Below are positions 19,769 to 29,282 of a DNA stretch of 64,000 nt, one piece after another. Source of the DNA: Dechloromonas sp. (GTDB lineage: Bacteria; Pseudomonadota; Gammaproteobacteria; Burkholderiales; Rhodocyclaceae); assembly GCA_028689015.1 (NCBI GenBank), contig JAQTXC010000007.1, positions 1 to 64,000 of the forward strand. The letters run 5' to 3'. Made by a program: the position numbers and the translations under genes. Below the pieces are notes generated by a model, which worked only from the letters and a program-made list of their open reading frames with translations, was not told the origin of the DNA and made no database searches. Each line of letters begins with the position of its first letter. Positions within the stretch are counted from its first letter, which is position 1.

Positions 19769-20196
19769 TATTCTGTCGCCGGGATCCACATCAAGCGGCC
19801 CGTACCATCCCTTTCACCCCAGATTATCGCGTCCTGGCCGTAATCTTCCGCCAATGCCAGGGCATCCTCAAGGGCGATATCCGGTACAAAACAACTTTCC
19901 TCACGCGGTGCGGCCGGATCATCCGGCACATTTTCAGCGGCGTAGGTCTCGTAGTTGCCTTCCAGCAGATCGCATTCGAGGGCAGACTGACGTTCGGCAT
20001 TGATTGCCGCAGCGGGCCGCTCAGTGCCAGGATTCCAGGCCGTCAGGATGGCAAAACTGTGGCATTCATGCTCGGCCAGCCAAGCGGCCAGGACGGCATG
20101 AGCCACCTCAACACGCAACTCGCAAGGCGCCCCAGGCAGGAAGACACAATACGTCGTTGCGGCAAAGGCCGCTGCCCGCTCAGTCGTTTTCGCCAT
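19768..20196 (-). CDS. DUF3293-like protein
   Basis: 142 aa with SFAILTAWNPGTERPAAAINAERQSALECDL; TAATG overlap with the downstream kinase gene. Confidence 0.75.
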   Translation of the reverse strand: MAKTTERAAAFAATTYCVFLPGAPCELRVEVAHAVLAAWLAEHECHSFAILTAWNPGTERPAAAINAERQSALECDLLEGNYETYAAENVPDDPAAPREESCFVPDIALEDALALAEDYGQDAIIWGERDGTGRLMWIPATE

Positions 20197-21526
20197 CGAG
20201 ATCCATTGCTCCTATCAGTTTTTCCGCATCGGCGACCGGCAAGGCCTCGACCTCACGCAGCTTACGCGACAACTGCCGGGTACGTGTCTCTGCCTTGCCG
20301 ATACTGTGGCTGGCTTCCTCCAGTTTTTTGCGGGTATGGGCCAATGCCTCGCCAAATTGACCGAATTCCGCCTTGACGGCCCCCAGCACCGCCCAGACCT
20401 CGGCCGAACGTTGCTCGATGGCCAGGGTACGAAACCCCATCTGCAAGCTGTTGAGCAGTGCTGCCAGCGTCGTTGGTCCGCTCAAACTCACCCGGAAATC
20501 ACGCTGCAGCGTCTCGGCCAGCGCTGGGCGGCGCAAGGCTTCGGCGTACAAGCCCTCGATCGGCAGATAAAGCAGGGCAAAATCGGTGGTATGCGGCGGG
20601 GCAATATACTTGTCACGAATGCTGCGCGCCTCCAGTTTCAGGCGGGCCTCGATGGCCTTGCCGGCCGCTTCGCTCTGCGCCGCATCGCCACGCTCCTGAG
20701 CATCCAGCAAGCGCTGATAATCCTCAATCGGGAACTTGGCATCGATCGGCAGCCAGACCACGGCCCCCTCGCTACTACCCGGCAGGCGAATGGCAAAATC
20801 GACCCGCTCACGGCTGCCTGGCCGGGTCACGACGCTGGCTGCAAACTGCTCGGCGGTCAACAATTGCTCGAGCAAGGCCGCCAGTTGCACCTCACCCCAA
20901 GTGCCACGCGTCTTGACGTTGCTCAACACCCGTTTTAAATCACCGACGCCGTTAGCCAGCGTCTGCATTTCGCCCAGACCGCGATGCACCAGTTCCAGGC
21001 GCTCACTGACCAGACGAAAGGACTCACCCAGGCGCTGCTCCAGGGTAGCATGCAACTTTTCATCGACCGTACGCCGCATTTCTTCCAGTTTCTGCGCATT
21101 GTCGGCCTGAATCGCGGTCAACCGCCCGTCGACCGATATTTTCAGGCGCTCGAAGCGTTCGTCCAGCGTAGAAGAAAAGCGCGCCAACTCGCGGGAAAAG
21201 CTTTCCAGGCGCTCGCCCTGCAAACTCCCGAACTGGCTGACCTGGGTTGTCACCGCCTGGGCCAGCAGATTGGCTGACTGCGCCCTTTCCTCGCGATCAC
21301 GAAAAGACTCCTCGGCATCATCCCGCCGGCCTCGCGCCAGCTCTTCACGCAATTCGCGCTCAAGCCGCGCCATGCCCTTGTCGAGCATGTCCTGTAAGGC
21401 CAGCACCCGCGCCTCGACCGTCGCCGCATTCCCTTGCCGCTGACTGCGCCACAGCAAATAAAGCTGCAACAGCAAAATAATCAGCAGGGCAACCGGCAAC
21501 AGGCCCGTCCTTAAAACATCGATCAC
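20180..21526 (-). CDS. rmuC: DNA recombination protein RmuC
   Basis: N-terminal TM, coiled coil, VKTRGTWGEVQLAALLEQLL, PIDAKFPIEDYQRL, TTLAALLNSLQMGFRTLAIEQRSAEVW. Confidence 0.93.
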   Translation of the reverse strand: MIDVLRTGLLPVALLIILLLQLYLLWRSQRQGNAATVEARVLALQDMLDKGMARLERELREELARGRRDDAEESFRDREERAQSANLLAQAVTTQVSQFGSLQGERLESFSRELARFSSTLDERFERLKISVDGRLTAIQADNAQKLEEMRRTVDEKLHATLEQRLGESFRLVSERLELVHRGLGEMQTLANGVGDLKRVLSNVKTRGTWGEVQLAALLEQLLTAEQFAASVVTRPGSRERVDFAIRLPGSSEGAVVWLPIDAKFPIEDYQRLLDAQERGDAAQSEAAGKAIEARLKLEARSIRDKYIAPPHTTDFALLYLPIEGLYAEALRRPALAETLQRDFRVSLSGPTTLAALLNSLQMGFRTLAIEQRSAEVWAVLGAVKAEFGQFGEALAHTRKKLEEASHSIGKAETRTRQLSRKLREVEALPVADAEKLIGAMDLDGEND

Positions 21527-21530
21527 GGCA

Positions 21531-24371
21531 TTACCTCAAGGAAAACTGGACGCAGCGAGCAACCGTCTCGGCAGCGGGTGAAGACGGCAAAACATGCAGA
21601 CGGCCGGCTTCGATCTGTCCTTGCGTCTGCAACCAGTGACGCACCGTTGCCGCGCGCCGCGCTGCCAGTTGCTGCAACTGCTCGGCAATCAAAGCCGGGG
21701 ATGGTTCAGGGGGCGGCGTTTTTTTCTCAGTGCCCGGCGCGCTGGATGCTTCCTTGGGCACCGCCACCGCGCGAACCGCCGGCAAGCCGGGCATATCGCC
21801 GGCCGGGTCAGCCTGGCCAAGCAGGTCGAGGTGCAAGGCTGGACGTTCCTTCAACGCCCGCGCCAGCCCCTGCAGCCGGACGAGTGCAGCCCCGTCCAGC
21901 GTCGCCTCGCCCGGTGCAAAAAACACCGCCGACAAATCTTCACCCCCACCAAACAAGGCGCCGAGCATGCTGAACGGCGAGGTCACTGCCTTCATCACAA
22001 CCTGGCCCAGCACCTTGAAAACCAGGCCACTGACTGAAAACTGTGGATCATCGAGCGAGCCGGCGATGGGCAGGTTGAGGTCGATTTCGCCCCGACTGTT
22101 CTTGAGCAAGGCAACGGCAAACTGCACTGGCAGGCTGGTCGCCTGATTGCTCGCCACCGGCTCACCAAAGGTCAGCTGGTCGACAAAAAGATGATTGTCG
22201 GCCTGCAACTGCCCTGCCGCCAGTTGGTAATGCACATCCATCGACAACACCCCCTGCGCAATGCCAAAACCGGCGTATTTGCCGGCATAGGCCGACAAGG
22301 CCGTCAGGTCGACCGCCTTGACCGACGCCGTCAAGTCAAGCTGCGGCAGGGATTGCCAGGGATTGAGGCGGGCCGTGATCTGCACCGGCGCATGCTCGCC
22401 ATAACGGCCGCGCACATCGAGATCGGCCAAGCTGCCGGGCGCTGACGACAGGCCGCGCACCGTGCCGGCCAGTTGGCCCACCGTCACCGAATAATTGGGC
22501 TGGATGAACTGATCAGTGAAATCGACCTGCCCCGCCGCCAGCCGGATTTCATCGATCCGGATAGCCGGCAACGGCCCACCGGCGGCTTCTGGCGCTTGGG
22601 CCGGCACGGGCCTTTCCTCGGCAGCGGGCGCTGCTGCCAGGGCGGTGGCGTTCAGCTGCCCCTGGGCATCCAGCAGCAAGCGCCCGGCAAAATCGCTGAG
22701 CGTTACCTGCTCAATAGCCACTTGGGGTGGCGCGCTAGCGGCGCGCAAGCCGCTCAGTGCCAGCGTCTGCCAGCGCAGCATTTCCTGAGACTTTCCGGCG
22801 TCGACCGTGTGCCCGGCAGGCCCGGCAGACACCTCATCCAGCCCGGCCACCAGGTCAGTCATGCGCCAGCGCCCGAGCCCGACAGACCAGCCGGCAGCCG
22901 CTGTCTTGTCCGATTCGGGCGCGGTCGACGCAGGCGAGATGGCTTTTTCTGTCAGCCGGGGCGGCGTCAGCCAGCGCGTCCCTCCCCGGGGCAGGCGCTG
23001 CCAGTTCAAGCGCACCCCCTGCTGCTCGAAATCAGCCAGATCGATGTGGCGCTCGGCCAGATCAATGCGTAGCCCCTGCAGACGAATACGGTCGACCGTC
23101 AATGGCCGACCAAAATCAAGCCGGGCTGCCACCTCGGCCACATTGAATGGTGCAGCCAGGCGGCTGTCAAAGGGCCCAATCTGCGCCTGCAACTGGGCCA
23201 GCTCGCCGGCCACCGGCCTGGCGCGCGAAGCATCCAGCCAGCGCACTCGGGCATCGGCCAGGGTAACGGCCGCCACCGACCACCGCCAGGGCGGCGCCGC
23301 CGGCGTCGCGAGCACTGGCGCCAAGGCGTCATCCCGCCACAACGACTGGATATTGAGCAGACCCGCCGGGTCGACCGCCAACATTGCCGTCAACCCCTGC
23401 ACCGCGACGCGGCCAATTGCCAGTTGCCGGGCGAAGGGCTGGCTGGGGGCCAGTTCGACGGTCAGCTGCTGCCAGCCAAGCAGTGGCTGGCCGTCAGTCG
23501 TCGCCACCTGCAGCCCCTGCACTTGCACACTGCCTTGCAGGCGGGGCGAGGCCAGGTCTGGCCCAAAGCGCAATTGCAGCTGCGTCGCCAGCGTACCCGC
23601 TTGCAATTTAAGCGCCAGTGGCGGTGGCAGATCACCCTGCCAGGGTGCCAGCGCCAGTTGATCGACGGTCAATTCGAGTTGGCCGGACGGCGTCTCGGCC
23701 AGCGGCTGCACCGTGCCATTCAGGGCCACTGCCGCGCCATCGAACCGCCCCTGCAGCACCACGTCAACAGGCTGCCCGCGCCGCTCAGGCACGCTACTGA
23801 CAAGCGAGGTACTGAAGTGCACAGCGGCCAGACGATGCTGGCGGTGCCGCACCTGATCATCCAGGTCGACCTGCCCATCGCGCAGTTGCAAACCAGCCAG
23901 TTCAAAACGTGGCATCGGCCCGGGCGGCTGGGGATCACGGGCTTGCCAGGCAGCCAACCGGTCGAGTAATTCAATCTGCCCGCCCGCTTGGCGCTGCAAA
24001 CGGACAAAGGGCGCCTCGAGTTCAATCGCGTCGACCACCCAGGCACCCCGGGTCAACGAGCGCCAACCGGCATCCACCGTCAGCCCAGCCCAGCCCAACT
24101 GATCCTGACCACTTGCGGTCGCCAGCGCCAGATCATCAATCTGCAACGTCAAGGCAAAAGGATCAACGGCGATGCGCTCGACACGCTGCACCTGCAAGCC
24201 GAGGGCGGTCGCCTGACTGCGCAGGACAGCCTCGATCCCCCATGGCAACACCACAAACCCCAGCAAGGCATAACCCCCAACGGCCGCCAGCAAACCCAGA
24301 CCCCAACGAGCAAAACGACGGGCCATAAACTGACGCAACACGGCAGGCAGATGAAGCAGAGCGCGGGACAT
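21531..24371 (-). CDS. Large DUF748/AsmA-like envelope protein with OmpA-like C-terminus
   Basis: N-terminal TM; FTDQFIQPNYSVTVGQLAGTVRGLS, repeated FALTLQIDDLALA-type segments; C-terminal OmpA-like region. Confidence 0.8.
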   Translation of the reverse strand: MSRALLHLPAVLRQFMARRFARWGLGLLAAVGGYALLGFVVLPWGIEAVLRSQATALGLQVQRVERIAVDPFALTLQIDDLALATASGQDQLGWAGLTVDAGWRSLTRGAWVVDAIELEAPFVRLQRQAGGQIELLDRLAAWQARDPQPPGPMPRFELAGLQLRDGQVDLDDQVRHRQHRLAAVHFSTSLVSSVPERRGQPVDVVLQGRFDGAAVALNGTVQPLAETPSGQLELTVDQLALAPWQGDLPPPLALKLQAGTLATQLQLRFGPDLASPRLQGSVQVQGLQVATTDGQPLLGWQQLTVELAPSQPFARQLAIGRVAVQGLTAMLAVDPAGLLNIQSLWRDDALAPVLATPAAPPWRWSVAAVTLADARVRWLDASRARPVAGELAQLQAQIGPFDSRLAAPFNVAEVAARLDFGRPLTVDRIRLQGLRIDLAERHIDLADFEQQGVRLNWQRLPRGGTRWLTPPRLTEKAISPASTAPESDKTAAAGWSVGLGRWRMTDLVAGLDEVSAGPAGHTVDAGKSQEMLRWQTLALSGLRAASAPPQVAIEQVTLSDFAGRLLLDAQGQLNATALAAAPAAEERPVPAQAPEAAGGPLPAIRIDEIRLAAGQVDFTDQFIQPNYSVTVGQLAGTVRGLSSAPGSLADLDVRGRYGEHAPVQITARLNPWQSLPQLDLTASVKAVDLTALSAYAGKYAGFGIAQGVLSMDVHYQLAAGQLQADNHLFVDQLTFGEPVASNQATSLPVQFAVALLKNSRGEIDLNLPIAGSLDDPQFSVSGLVFKVLGQVVMKAVTSPFSMLGALFGGGEDLSAVFFAPGEATLDGAALVRLQGLARALKERPALHLDLLGQADPAGDMPGLPAVRAVAVPKEASSAPGTEKKTPPPEPSPALIAEQLQQLAARRAATVRHWLQTQGQIEAGRLHVLPSSPAAETVARCVQFSLR

Positions 24372-24438
24372 GCTATCTTTTCGGGGGAAATATCCGCGCA
24401 ATCTAGCACAGCCCATAGCCTCACAAGGACTCAGCACC

Positions 24439-24861
24439 ATGAAAAGGATCATCGGCGGGATTGTCGACTGGCTCGTCGACGAAATCCGGCGCGCCTGGCA
24501 AGCCCTGCTCAATTGGCAAACCTGGGTCGTAATCCTCGTTTTGCTGGTTCTGGGGGTACTCGTTTACATGGTCAGTCGCCTGGCGCTGCGGACTGACTCG
24601 ATTCTGACTTTTTTACACCACACATCAGCCAATTGCCGCGAAATCAATAACGGTCACATCATTGCCCTGTTCAGCGGCATGATCTTTTTCATGCTCGGCA
24701 GCGTGTTGACCCTGGGCGAATTGCAGCGCCATTTTCAAGCCCGGAAGCGGCGGATGGTTCACGAAGCCCGCCAGGCCATGGCGGCAGTCATCGGCTGGGG
24801 GGGACTCACCGTCGCCCTGGCCTGCGCTGCCCTGGTTTTCTTCAAGAATTATTGCCGGTAA
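24439..24861 (+). CDS. Membrane protein, hypothetical
   Basis: MKRIIGGIVDWLVDEIRRAWQALLNWQTWVVILVLLVLGVLVYMVSRL..., three TM-like segments. Confidence 0.65.
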   Translation: MKRIIGGIVDWLVDEIRRAWQALLNWQTWVVILVLLVLGVLVYMVSRLALRTDSILTFLHHTSANCREINNGHIIALFSGMIFFMLGSVLTLGELQRHFQARKRRMVHEARQAMAAVIGWGGLTVALACAALVFFKNYCR

Positions 24862-24892
24862 ACTCAGCCCCCCTGACGCACCCTTGACCCCC

Positions 24893-25282
24893 ATGCCCAA
24901 TCAAAAAATCACCGTCCTTCTGGTCGACGATAACGACATGATGCGGGCAGTCCTGCGCGCCATGCTGCGCGGCGAGCATTACGAAGTGATTGGCGAATCG
25001 CGCAATGGCACCCAGGCGGTCGAACACGCCGACCGTCTGAAGCCCGACATCGTTTGTCTCGATATCCAGATGCCGGAAAAAGACGGGCTGCAAGCCCTGT
25101 GCGAAATCAAGGCAACCCGCTCGGAAACCGAAGTGGTGATGATTACCGGCAGTTCGGACATGGAAACCGTCCAGGAAGCGATACAAAACGGCGCCTCCGG
25201 TTTCGTCATCAAACCCTTCAATGCCGCCAGCGTCCTCGATACCCTGGACAGGGTCAGCAACCGCCTGCGCCAGAAACGCTAG
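24893..25282 (+). CDS. CheY-like single-domain response regulator
   Basis: MPNQKITVLLVDDNDMMRAVLRAML...PDIVCLDIQMPEKDGL...MITGSSDMETVQEAIQNGASGFVIKPF. Confidence 0.93.
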   Translation: MPNQKITVLLVDDNDMMRAVLRAMLRGEHYEVIGESRNGTQAVEHADRLKPDIVCLDIQMPEKDGLQALCEIKATRSETEVVMITGSSDMETVQEAIQNGASGFVIKPFNAASVLDTLDRVSNRLRQKR

Positions 25283-26038
25283 TCAGAAGTTGTTACGCCA
25301 GGTTCGCAAGGCTGCAAAAACCGAGACGGGATCCCCGTCGACCGCGCCCAGGCGATGCGCGACGGCCAGCACGGCCGGCACCTGGCAACGCAGGAAAGGA
25401 TTGGTCGCTTTTTCCTCGGCCAGCAATAGCGGCACGGTCGGCTGACCAGCCGAGCGCAGCGCCGCCACCCTCGCCTGGCGGGCCACAATGGCTGGATTTT
25501 CGGGTTCAACCGCCTGCGCAAAGGGCAGATTCATGGCCGTGTACTCGTGAGCGCAGTACACGCGGGTATCATCCGGCAAGTCCGCCAGACGGGCCAGCGA
25601 GGCAGCCATCTGACCAGGCGTGCCTTCGAACAATCGACCACAACCGGCGCCAAACAGGGTGTCGCCACAAAACAAGGCATTCCCCGCCCGGTAGGCTAGA
25701 TGACCCAGCGTATGGCCGGGCACGGCCATGACCTCGACCGGCACATCGAGCACTTTGATCGTTTCGCCACCGCGCAAAGGCCGTGTGCGGCCTGTGATAG
25801 ACTCATCGGCCGGCGCGAAGACCTCGGCCCCGGTCGCCGCTTGCAGGGCAGCGACACCGCCCTGATGGTCGGCATGGTGATGGGTAATGAGAATCCCGGC
25901 CAAGGCCAGGTCCGCCGCCTGCAGGTGGTCGAACACCGGTGCCGCATCCCCCGGGTCGACGACGAAGGCACGCCGACCGGCGCTTAACACGAAAATGTAA
26001 TTGTCCTTGAAGGCAGGAATGAGCGAGATTTCAAACAT
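25283..26038 (-). CDS. gloB: Hydroxyacylglutathione hydrolase (glyoxalase II)
   Basis: ITHHHADHQGG, VMAVPGHTLGHLAY, LFCGDTLFGAGCGRLFEGTPGQM, VYCAHEYTAMNL. Confidence 0.94.
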   Translation of the reverse strand: MFEISLIPAFKDNYIFVLSAGRRAFVVDPGDAAPVFDHLQAADLALAGILITHHHADHQGGVAALQAATGAEVFAPADESITGRTRPLRGGETIKVLDVPVEVMAVPGHTLGHLAYRAGNALFCGDTLFGAGCGRLFEGTPGQMAASLARLADLPDDTRVYCAHEYTAMNLPFAQAVEPENPAIVARQARVAALRSAGQPTVPLLLAEEKATNPFLRCQVPAVLAVAHRLGAVDGDPVSVFAALRTWRNNF

Positions 26039-26783
26039 GCCAGAACTATCGAGCCAGGCGGCGCGGATGTCAATTCCCGGCCTGGACGCCTGGCTGGCCT
26101 CGCCGCAAGGTCGCTACGTACTGGCCTGGGAACAACAGCAACTTGATGCCGCCGTCGCTGATGTCTTTGGCTTCAATGCCCTGCAGCTCGGCCTGCCGCA
26201 GTGCGATTTCCTGCGCGCCAACCGCATGGCGCTACGTTGCCGGGTCTGCGACATCGGCCAGGTCGATCTCCGCTGTGACTTGTGCGCCCTGCCCTTTGCC
26301 AACCAGAGTGTCGACCTGGTCATCTTGCCGCATGTACTCGAATTTGCTGCCGATCCACACCAGATTTTGCGCGAGGTCGAACGCATCCTGATCCCCGAAG
26401 GCCAGATCATCATCGTCGGCTTCAATCCCTTGTCGCTGTGGGGCCTGCGTCGCCAGACCCGGCGCACCCCTGTCTTTCCGTGGAACGGCAGTTATCTGTC
26501 ACCCTCCCGCCTCAAGGACTGGCTGAAATTGCTCGGTTTCGAGGTCGACCGCGGTCAGTTTGGCTGCTATGCCCCGCCCTGCGAACAACAACAATGGCTG
26601 CAACGCTGGCGCTTTGCTGAAAGTGCTGGCCGGCGCTGGTGGACATTCTCCGGCGCCATTTACCTGCTGCGCGCCATCAAACGCGTGCACGGCATGCGGC
26701 TGCTCACCCCCAACTGGCGTAAAAAGCCGCTCCGCGCCAAGGCCTTGCGCCCTGTCGCACAAAAGGAAAAACATGGCGACTGA
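26037..26783 (+). CDS. SAM-dependent methyltransferase
   Basis: [49 protein letters not shown]; start codon shares two bases with the divergent gloB start. Confidence 0.85.
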   Translation: MPELSSQAARMSIPGLDAWLASPQGRYVLAWEQQQLDAAVADVFGFNALQLGLPQCDFLRANRMALRCRVCDIGQVDLRCDLCALPFANQSVDLVILPHVLEFAADPHQILREVERILIPEGQIIIVGFNPLSLWGLRRQTRRTPVFPWNGSYLSPSRLKDWLKLLGFEVDRGQFGCYAPPCEQQQWLQRWRFAESAGRRWWTFSGAIYLLRAIKRVHGMRLLTPNWRKKPLRAKALRPVAQKEKHGD

Positions 26784-27219
26784 AGAACGCATCCAGATCT
26801 TTACCGACGGCGCCTGCAAGGGCAATCCCGGCCCCGGTGGCTGGGGTGCCATTTTGCGGGTGGGCCCGCATGAAAAGGAATTGTGGGGCGGCGAGCCGGC
26901 CAGCACCAACAATCGCATGGAAATGACCGCCGTCATTCGTAGCCTGGAAGCCCTGAAACGCCCGGTGGTCGGCACTGTCTTCACCGACTCGCAATACGTC
27001 CTCAAGGGCATCAGCGAATGGATCCACGGCTGGAAACGCAATGGCTGGAAAACATCAGACAAGAAACCGGTCAAAAATGCCGACCTGTGGCAAACGCTCG
27101 ACACCCTGGTACAACAGCACAAACTGGAATGGGTGTGGGTCAAGGGTCATGCCGGCCATCCGGAAAACGAACGGGCCGATGCCCTGGCCAATCGCGGCAT
27201 CGACGAATTGCACAAATAA
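26773..27219 (+). CDS. rnhA: Ribonuclease HI
   Basis: [66 protein letters not shown]. Confidence 0.96.
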   Translation: MATEERIQIFTDGACKGNPGPGGWGAILRVGPHEKELWGGEPASTNNRMEMTAVIRSLEALKRPVVGTVFTDSQYVLKGISEWIHGWKRNGWKTSDKKPVKNADLWQTLDTLVQQHKLEWVWVKGHAGHPENERADALANRGIDELHK

Positions 27220-27230
27220 CAGGAAAACCC

Positions 27231-27965
27231 ATGCGTCAGATCGTCCTTGATACCGAAACCACCGGCCTTGACCCGCGCCACGGCCACCGCCTGATCGAAG
27301 TGGCCGGCATCGAGCTGGTCAATCGCCGGCTGACCGGTCGCCATCTGCACAAATACGTCAACCCGGAACGCGATATCGACGCCGGCGCCCAGGCCGTGCA
27401 TGGCATCACGCTCGAATTCCTGGCCGACAAGCCGAAATTCGCCGATGTCGCCGATGAATTCCTCGAATTCATCAATGGCGCCGAACTGATCATCCACAAC
27501 GCCCCCTTCGACCTCGGCTTTCTCAATGCCGAACTCGACCGCCTGGGTCGGGTGCCGGTCGGCACCGTGTGCAGTGGCGTGATCGACACCTTGAAGATGG
27601 CCAAGGAATTGCACCCCGGCAAACGCAACAGCCTGGATGCCTTGTGCGAACGCTACACGGTCGATAATTCAGGCCGCACGCTGCACGGCGCCCTGCTCGA
27701 TACCGAACTGCTGGCCGAGGTCTATCTGGCCATGACGCGCGGCCAGAACATGTTGATGATCGAGCCCGATGAAACACCGCCTGTTCTGCTCGGTGCCGAC
27801 GGCCTGGCCCGCCAGCGCAAAACGCTCATTGTTCGCCAGCCAAGCGCCGAAGAACTGGCCGAGCACAGCCGCCTGCTGAACGCCATTGACAAGGAATCGA
27901 AAGGTGCCTGCGTCTGGCTGAGCGCAGCCACCACCGACACGCCCCCCCCGGAGCAACGCCCATGA
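27231..27965 (+). CDS. dnaQ: DNA polymerase III epsilon subunit
   Basis: MRQIVLDTETTGLDPRHGHRLIEVAGIEL..., IHNAPFDLGFLNAEL, LHGALLDTELLAEVYLAMT. Confidence 0.95.
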   Translation: MRQIVLDTETTGLDPRHGHRLIEVAGIELVNRRLTGRHLHKYVNPERDIDAGAQAVHGITLEFLADKPKFADVADEFLEFINGAELIIHNAPFDLGFLNAELDRLGRVPVGTVCSGVIDTLKMAKELHPGKRNSLDALCERYTVDNSGRTLHGALLDTELLAEVYLAMTRGQNMLMIEPDETPPVLLGADGLARQRKTLIVRQPSAEELAEHSRLLNAIDKESKGACVWLSAATTDTPPPEQRP

Positions 27966-29275
27966 GCCTCGACATCCCCGACGCCATTCGCCAGCAGGCG
28001 CAAGACCTGCTCGACTTCATCGACGCCAGCCCCAGCCCCTGGCATGCCGTGCAGACGGCCAGCCAGCGCCTGCAGGCCGCCGGTTTTTGCCCGCTGAATG
28101 AGGTCGACCGCTGGTCCTTGCGCGCCGGTGGACGGTATTACGTCACCCGGGGTGGTTCGTCGCTGATCGCCTTTGTCGTTGGCGAAGCACCCTTGGCCGA
28201 ACAAGGCCTCTGCCTGGTCGGCGCCCATACCGATTCGCCCGGCCTGCGCCTCAAACCACGCCCGGCCGACAGTGTTGGCGGCGTCGTCCGCCTTGGCGTC
28301 GAAGTCTATGGCGGGCCGATTCTCGCCACCTTTGCCGACCGCGACCTGTCGCTGGCTGGCCGTGTCGTGCTGCGCGATGCTCACGGTCAACGCACCGCAC
28401 TGGTCAATTTTGGCGACGCCCTGCTACGCCTGCCCAATCTGGCCATTCATATGAATCGCGAGGTCAATGACAAGGGGCTGAAATTCAACAAGCAGACCGA
28501 GTTGCCCTTGCTGCTCGGCGCCCTGCCGGCCGGCCTGACCGCGGCCGATGCCTTCCGTCAGCCGCTGGCAGCGCAACTCGATGTCGACCCGGCCAGCCTG
28601 CTGACCTGGGAACTGGCCGCCTTCGATACGCAAAAAGGGGCTTTCTGGGGCGTCGACCGCGAATACCTGGCCAATAGCCAGCTCGACAACCTGGCCTCCT
28701 GCCACGCTGCGCTCAGTGCGCTGATCGCCAGCCCTGACGACACCAGCTCGCGTCTGCTGGCCCTCTTCGACCACGAAGAAGTCGGCAGCGACAGCGCGGT
28801 CGGCGCAGGTGGCAGTTTTCTCGGCGATGTACTACAGCGCCTGAGCAGCGGGCAGGGACTGGACGACGAAGACCGGCAGCGCATGCTGGCGCGCAGCCTG
28901 TTCATCAGTGCCGACATGGCGCATGCCTGGCACCCGAATTTTCCAGCCGCCTACGAGCCCTGCCACACGCTCGCGGTCAACGCCGGCCCGGTGATCAAAA
29001 ACAACGCCAACCAGCGGTACAGCACCGATGCTGAAACTGCCGCCCGCTTCATGGCCTGTTGCGAACGGGCCGGCGTGCCCTGCCAGCAATACGCCCACCG
29101 CACCGATCTCGGTTGCGGCAGCACCATCGGCCCCATCCTGGCGGCCCGCCTGGGCGTGCCCAGTGTCGATGTCGGCTCACCGATGTGGGCCATGCACAGT
29201 GTCCGTGAAAGCGCCGGCGTACTCGACCACGGCTACCTGATCGCAGCCCTGGGTGCAGCCTTCGCCGGCCGCTGA
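27962..29275 (+). CDS. M18 family aminopeptidase
   Basis: LVGAHTDSPGLRLKP, LFDHEEVGSDSAVGAGGSFL, ISADMAHAWHPNF; ATGA overlap with dnaQ. Confidence 0.93.
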   Translation: MSLDIPDAIRQQAQDLLDFIDASPSPWHAVQTASQRLQAAGFCPLNEVDRWSLRAGGRYYVTRGGSSLIAFVVGEAPLAEQGLCLVGAHTDSPGLRLKPRPADSVGGVVRLGVEVYGGPILATFADRDLSLAGRVVLRDAHGQRTALVNFGDALLRLPNLAIHMNREVNDKGLKFNKQTELPLLLGALPAGLTAADAFRQPLAAQLDVDPASLLTWELAAFDTQKGAFWGVDREYLANSQLDNLASCHAALSALIASPDDTSSRLLALFDHEEVGSDSAVGAGGSFLGDVLQRLSSGQGLDDEDRQRMLARSLFISADMAHAWHPNFPAAYEPCHTLAVNAGPVIKNNANQRYSTDAETAARFMACCERAGVPCQQYAHRTDLGCGSTIGPILAARLGVPSVDVGSPMWAMHSVRESAGVLDHGYLIAALGAAFAGR

Positions 29276-29282
29276 ACGGCGC

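Noticed and set aside
17564-19843. 759-aa plus-strand ORF
   Set aside because: Antisense shadow of the kinase-HDOD-GAF gene; low-complexity translation without recognisable domains
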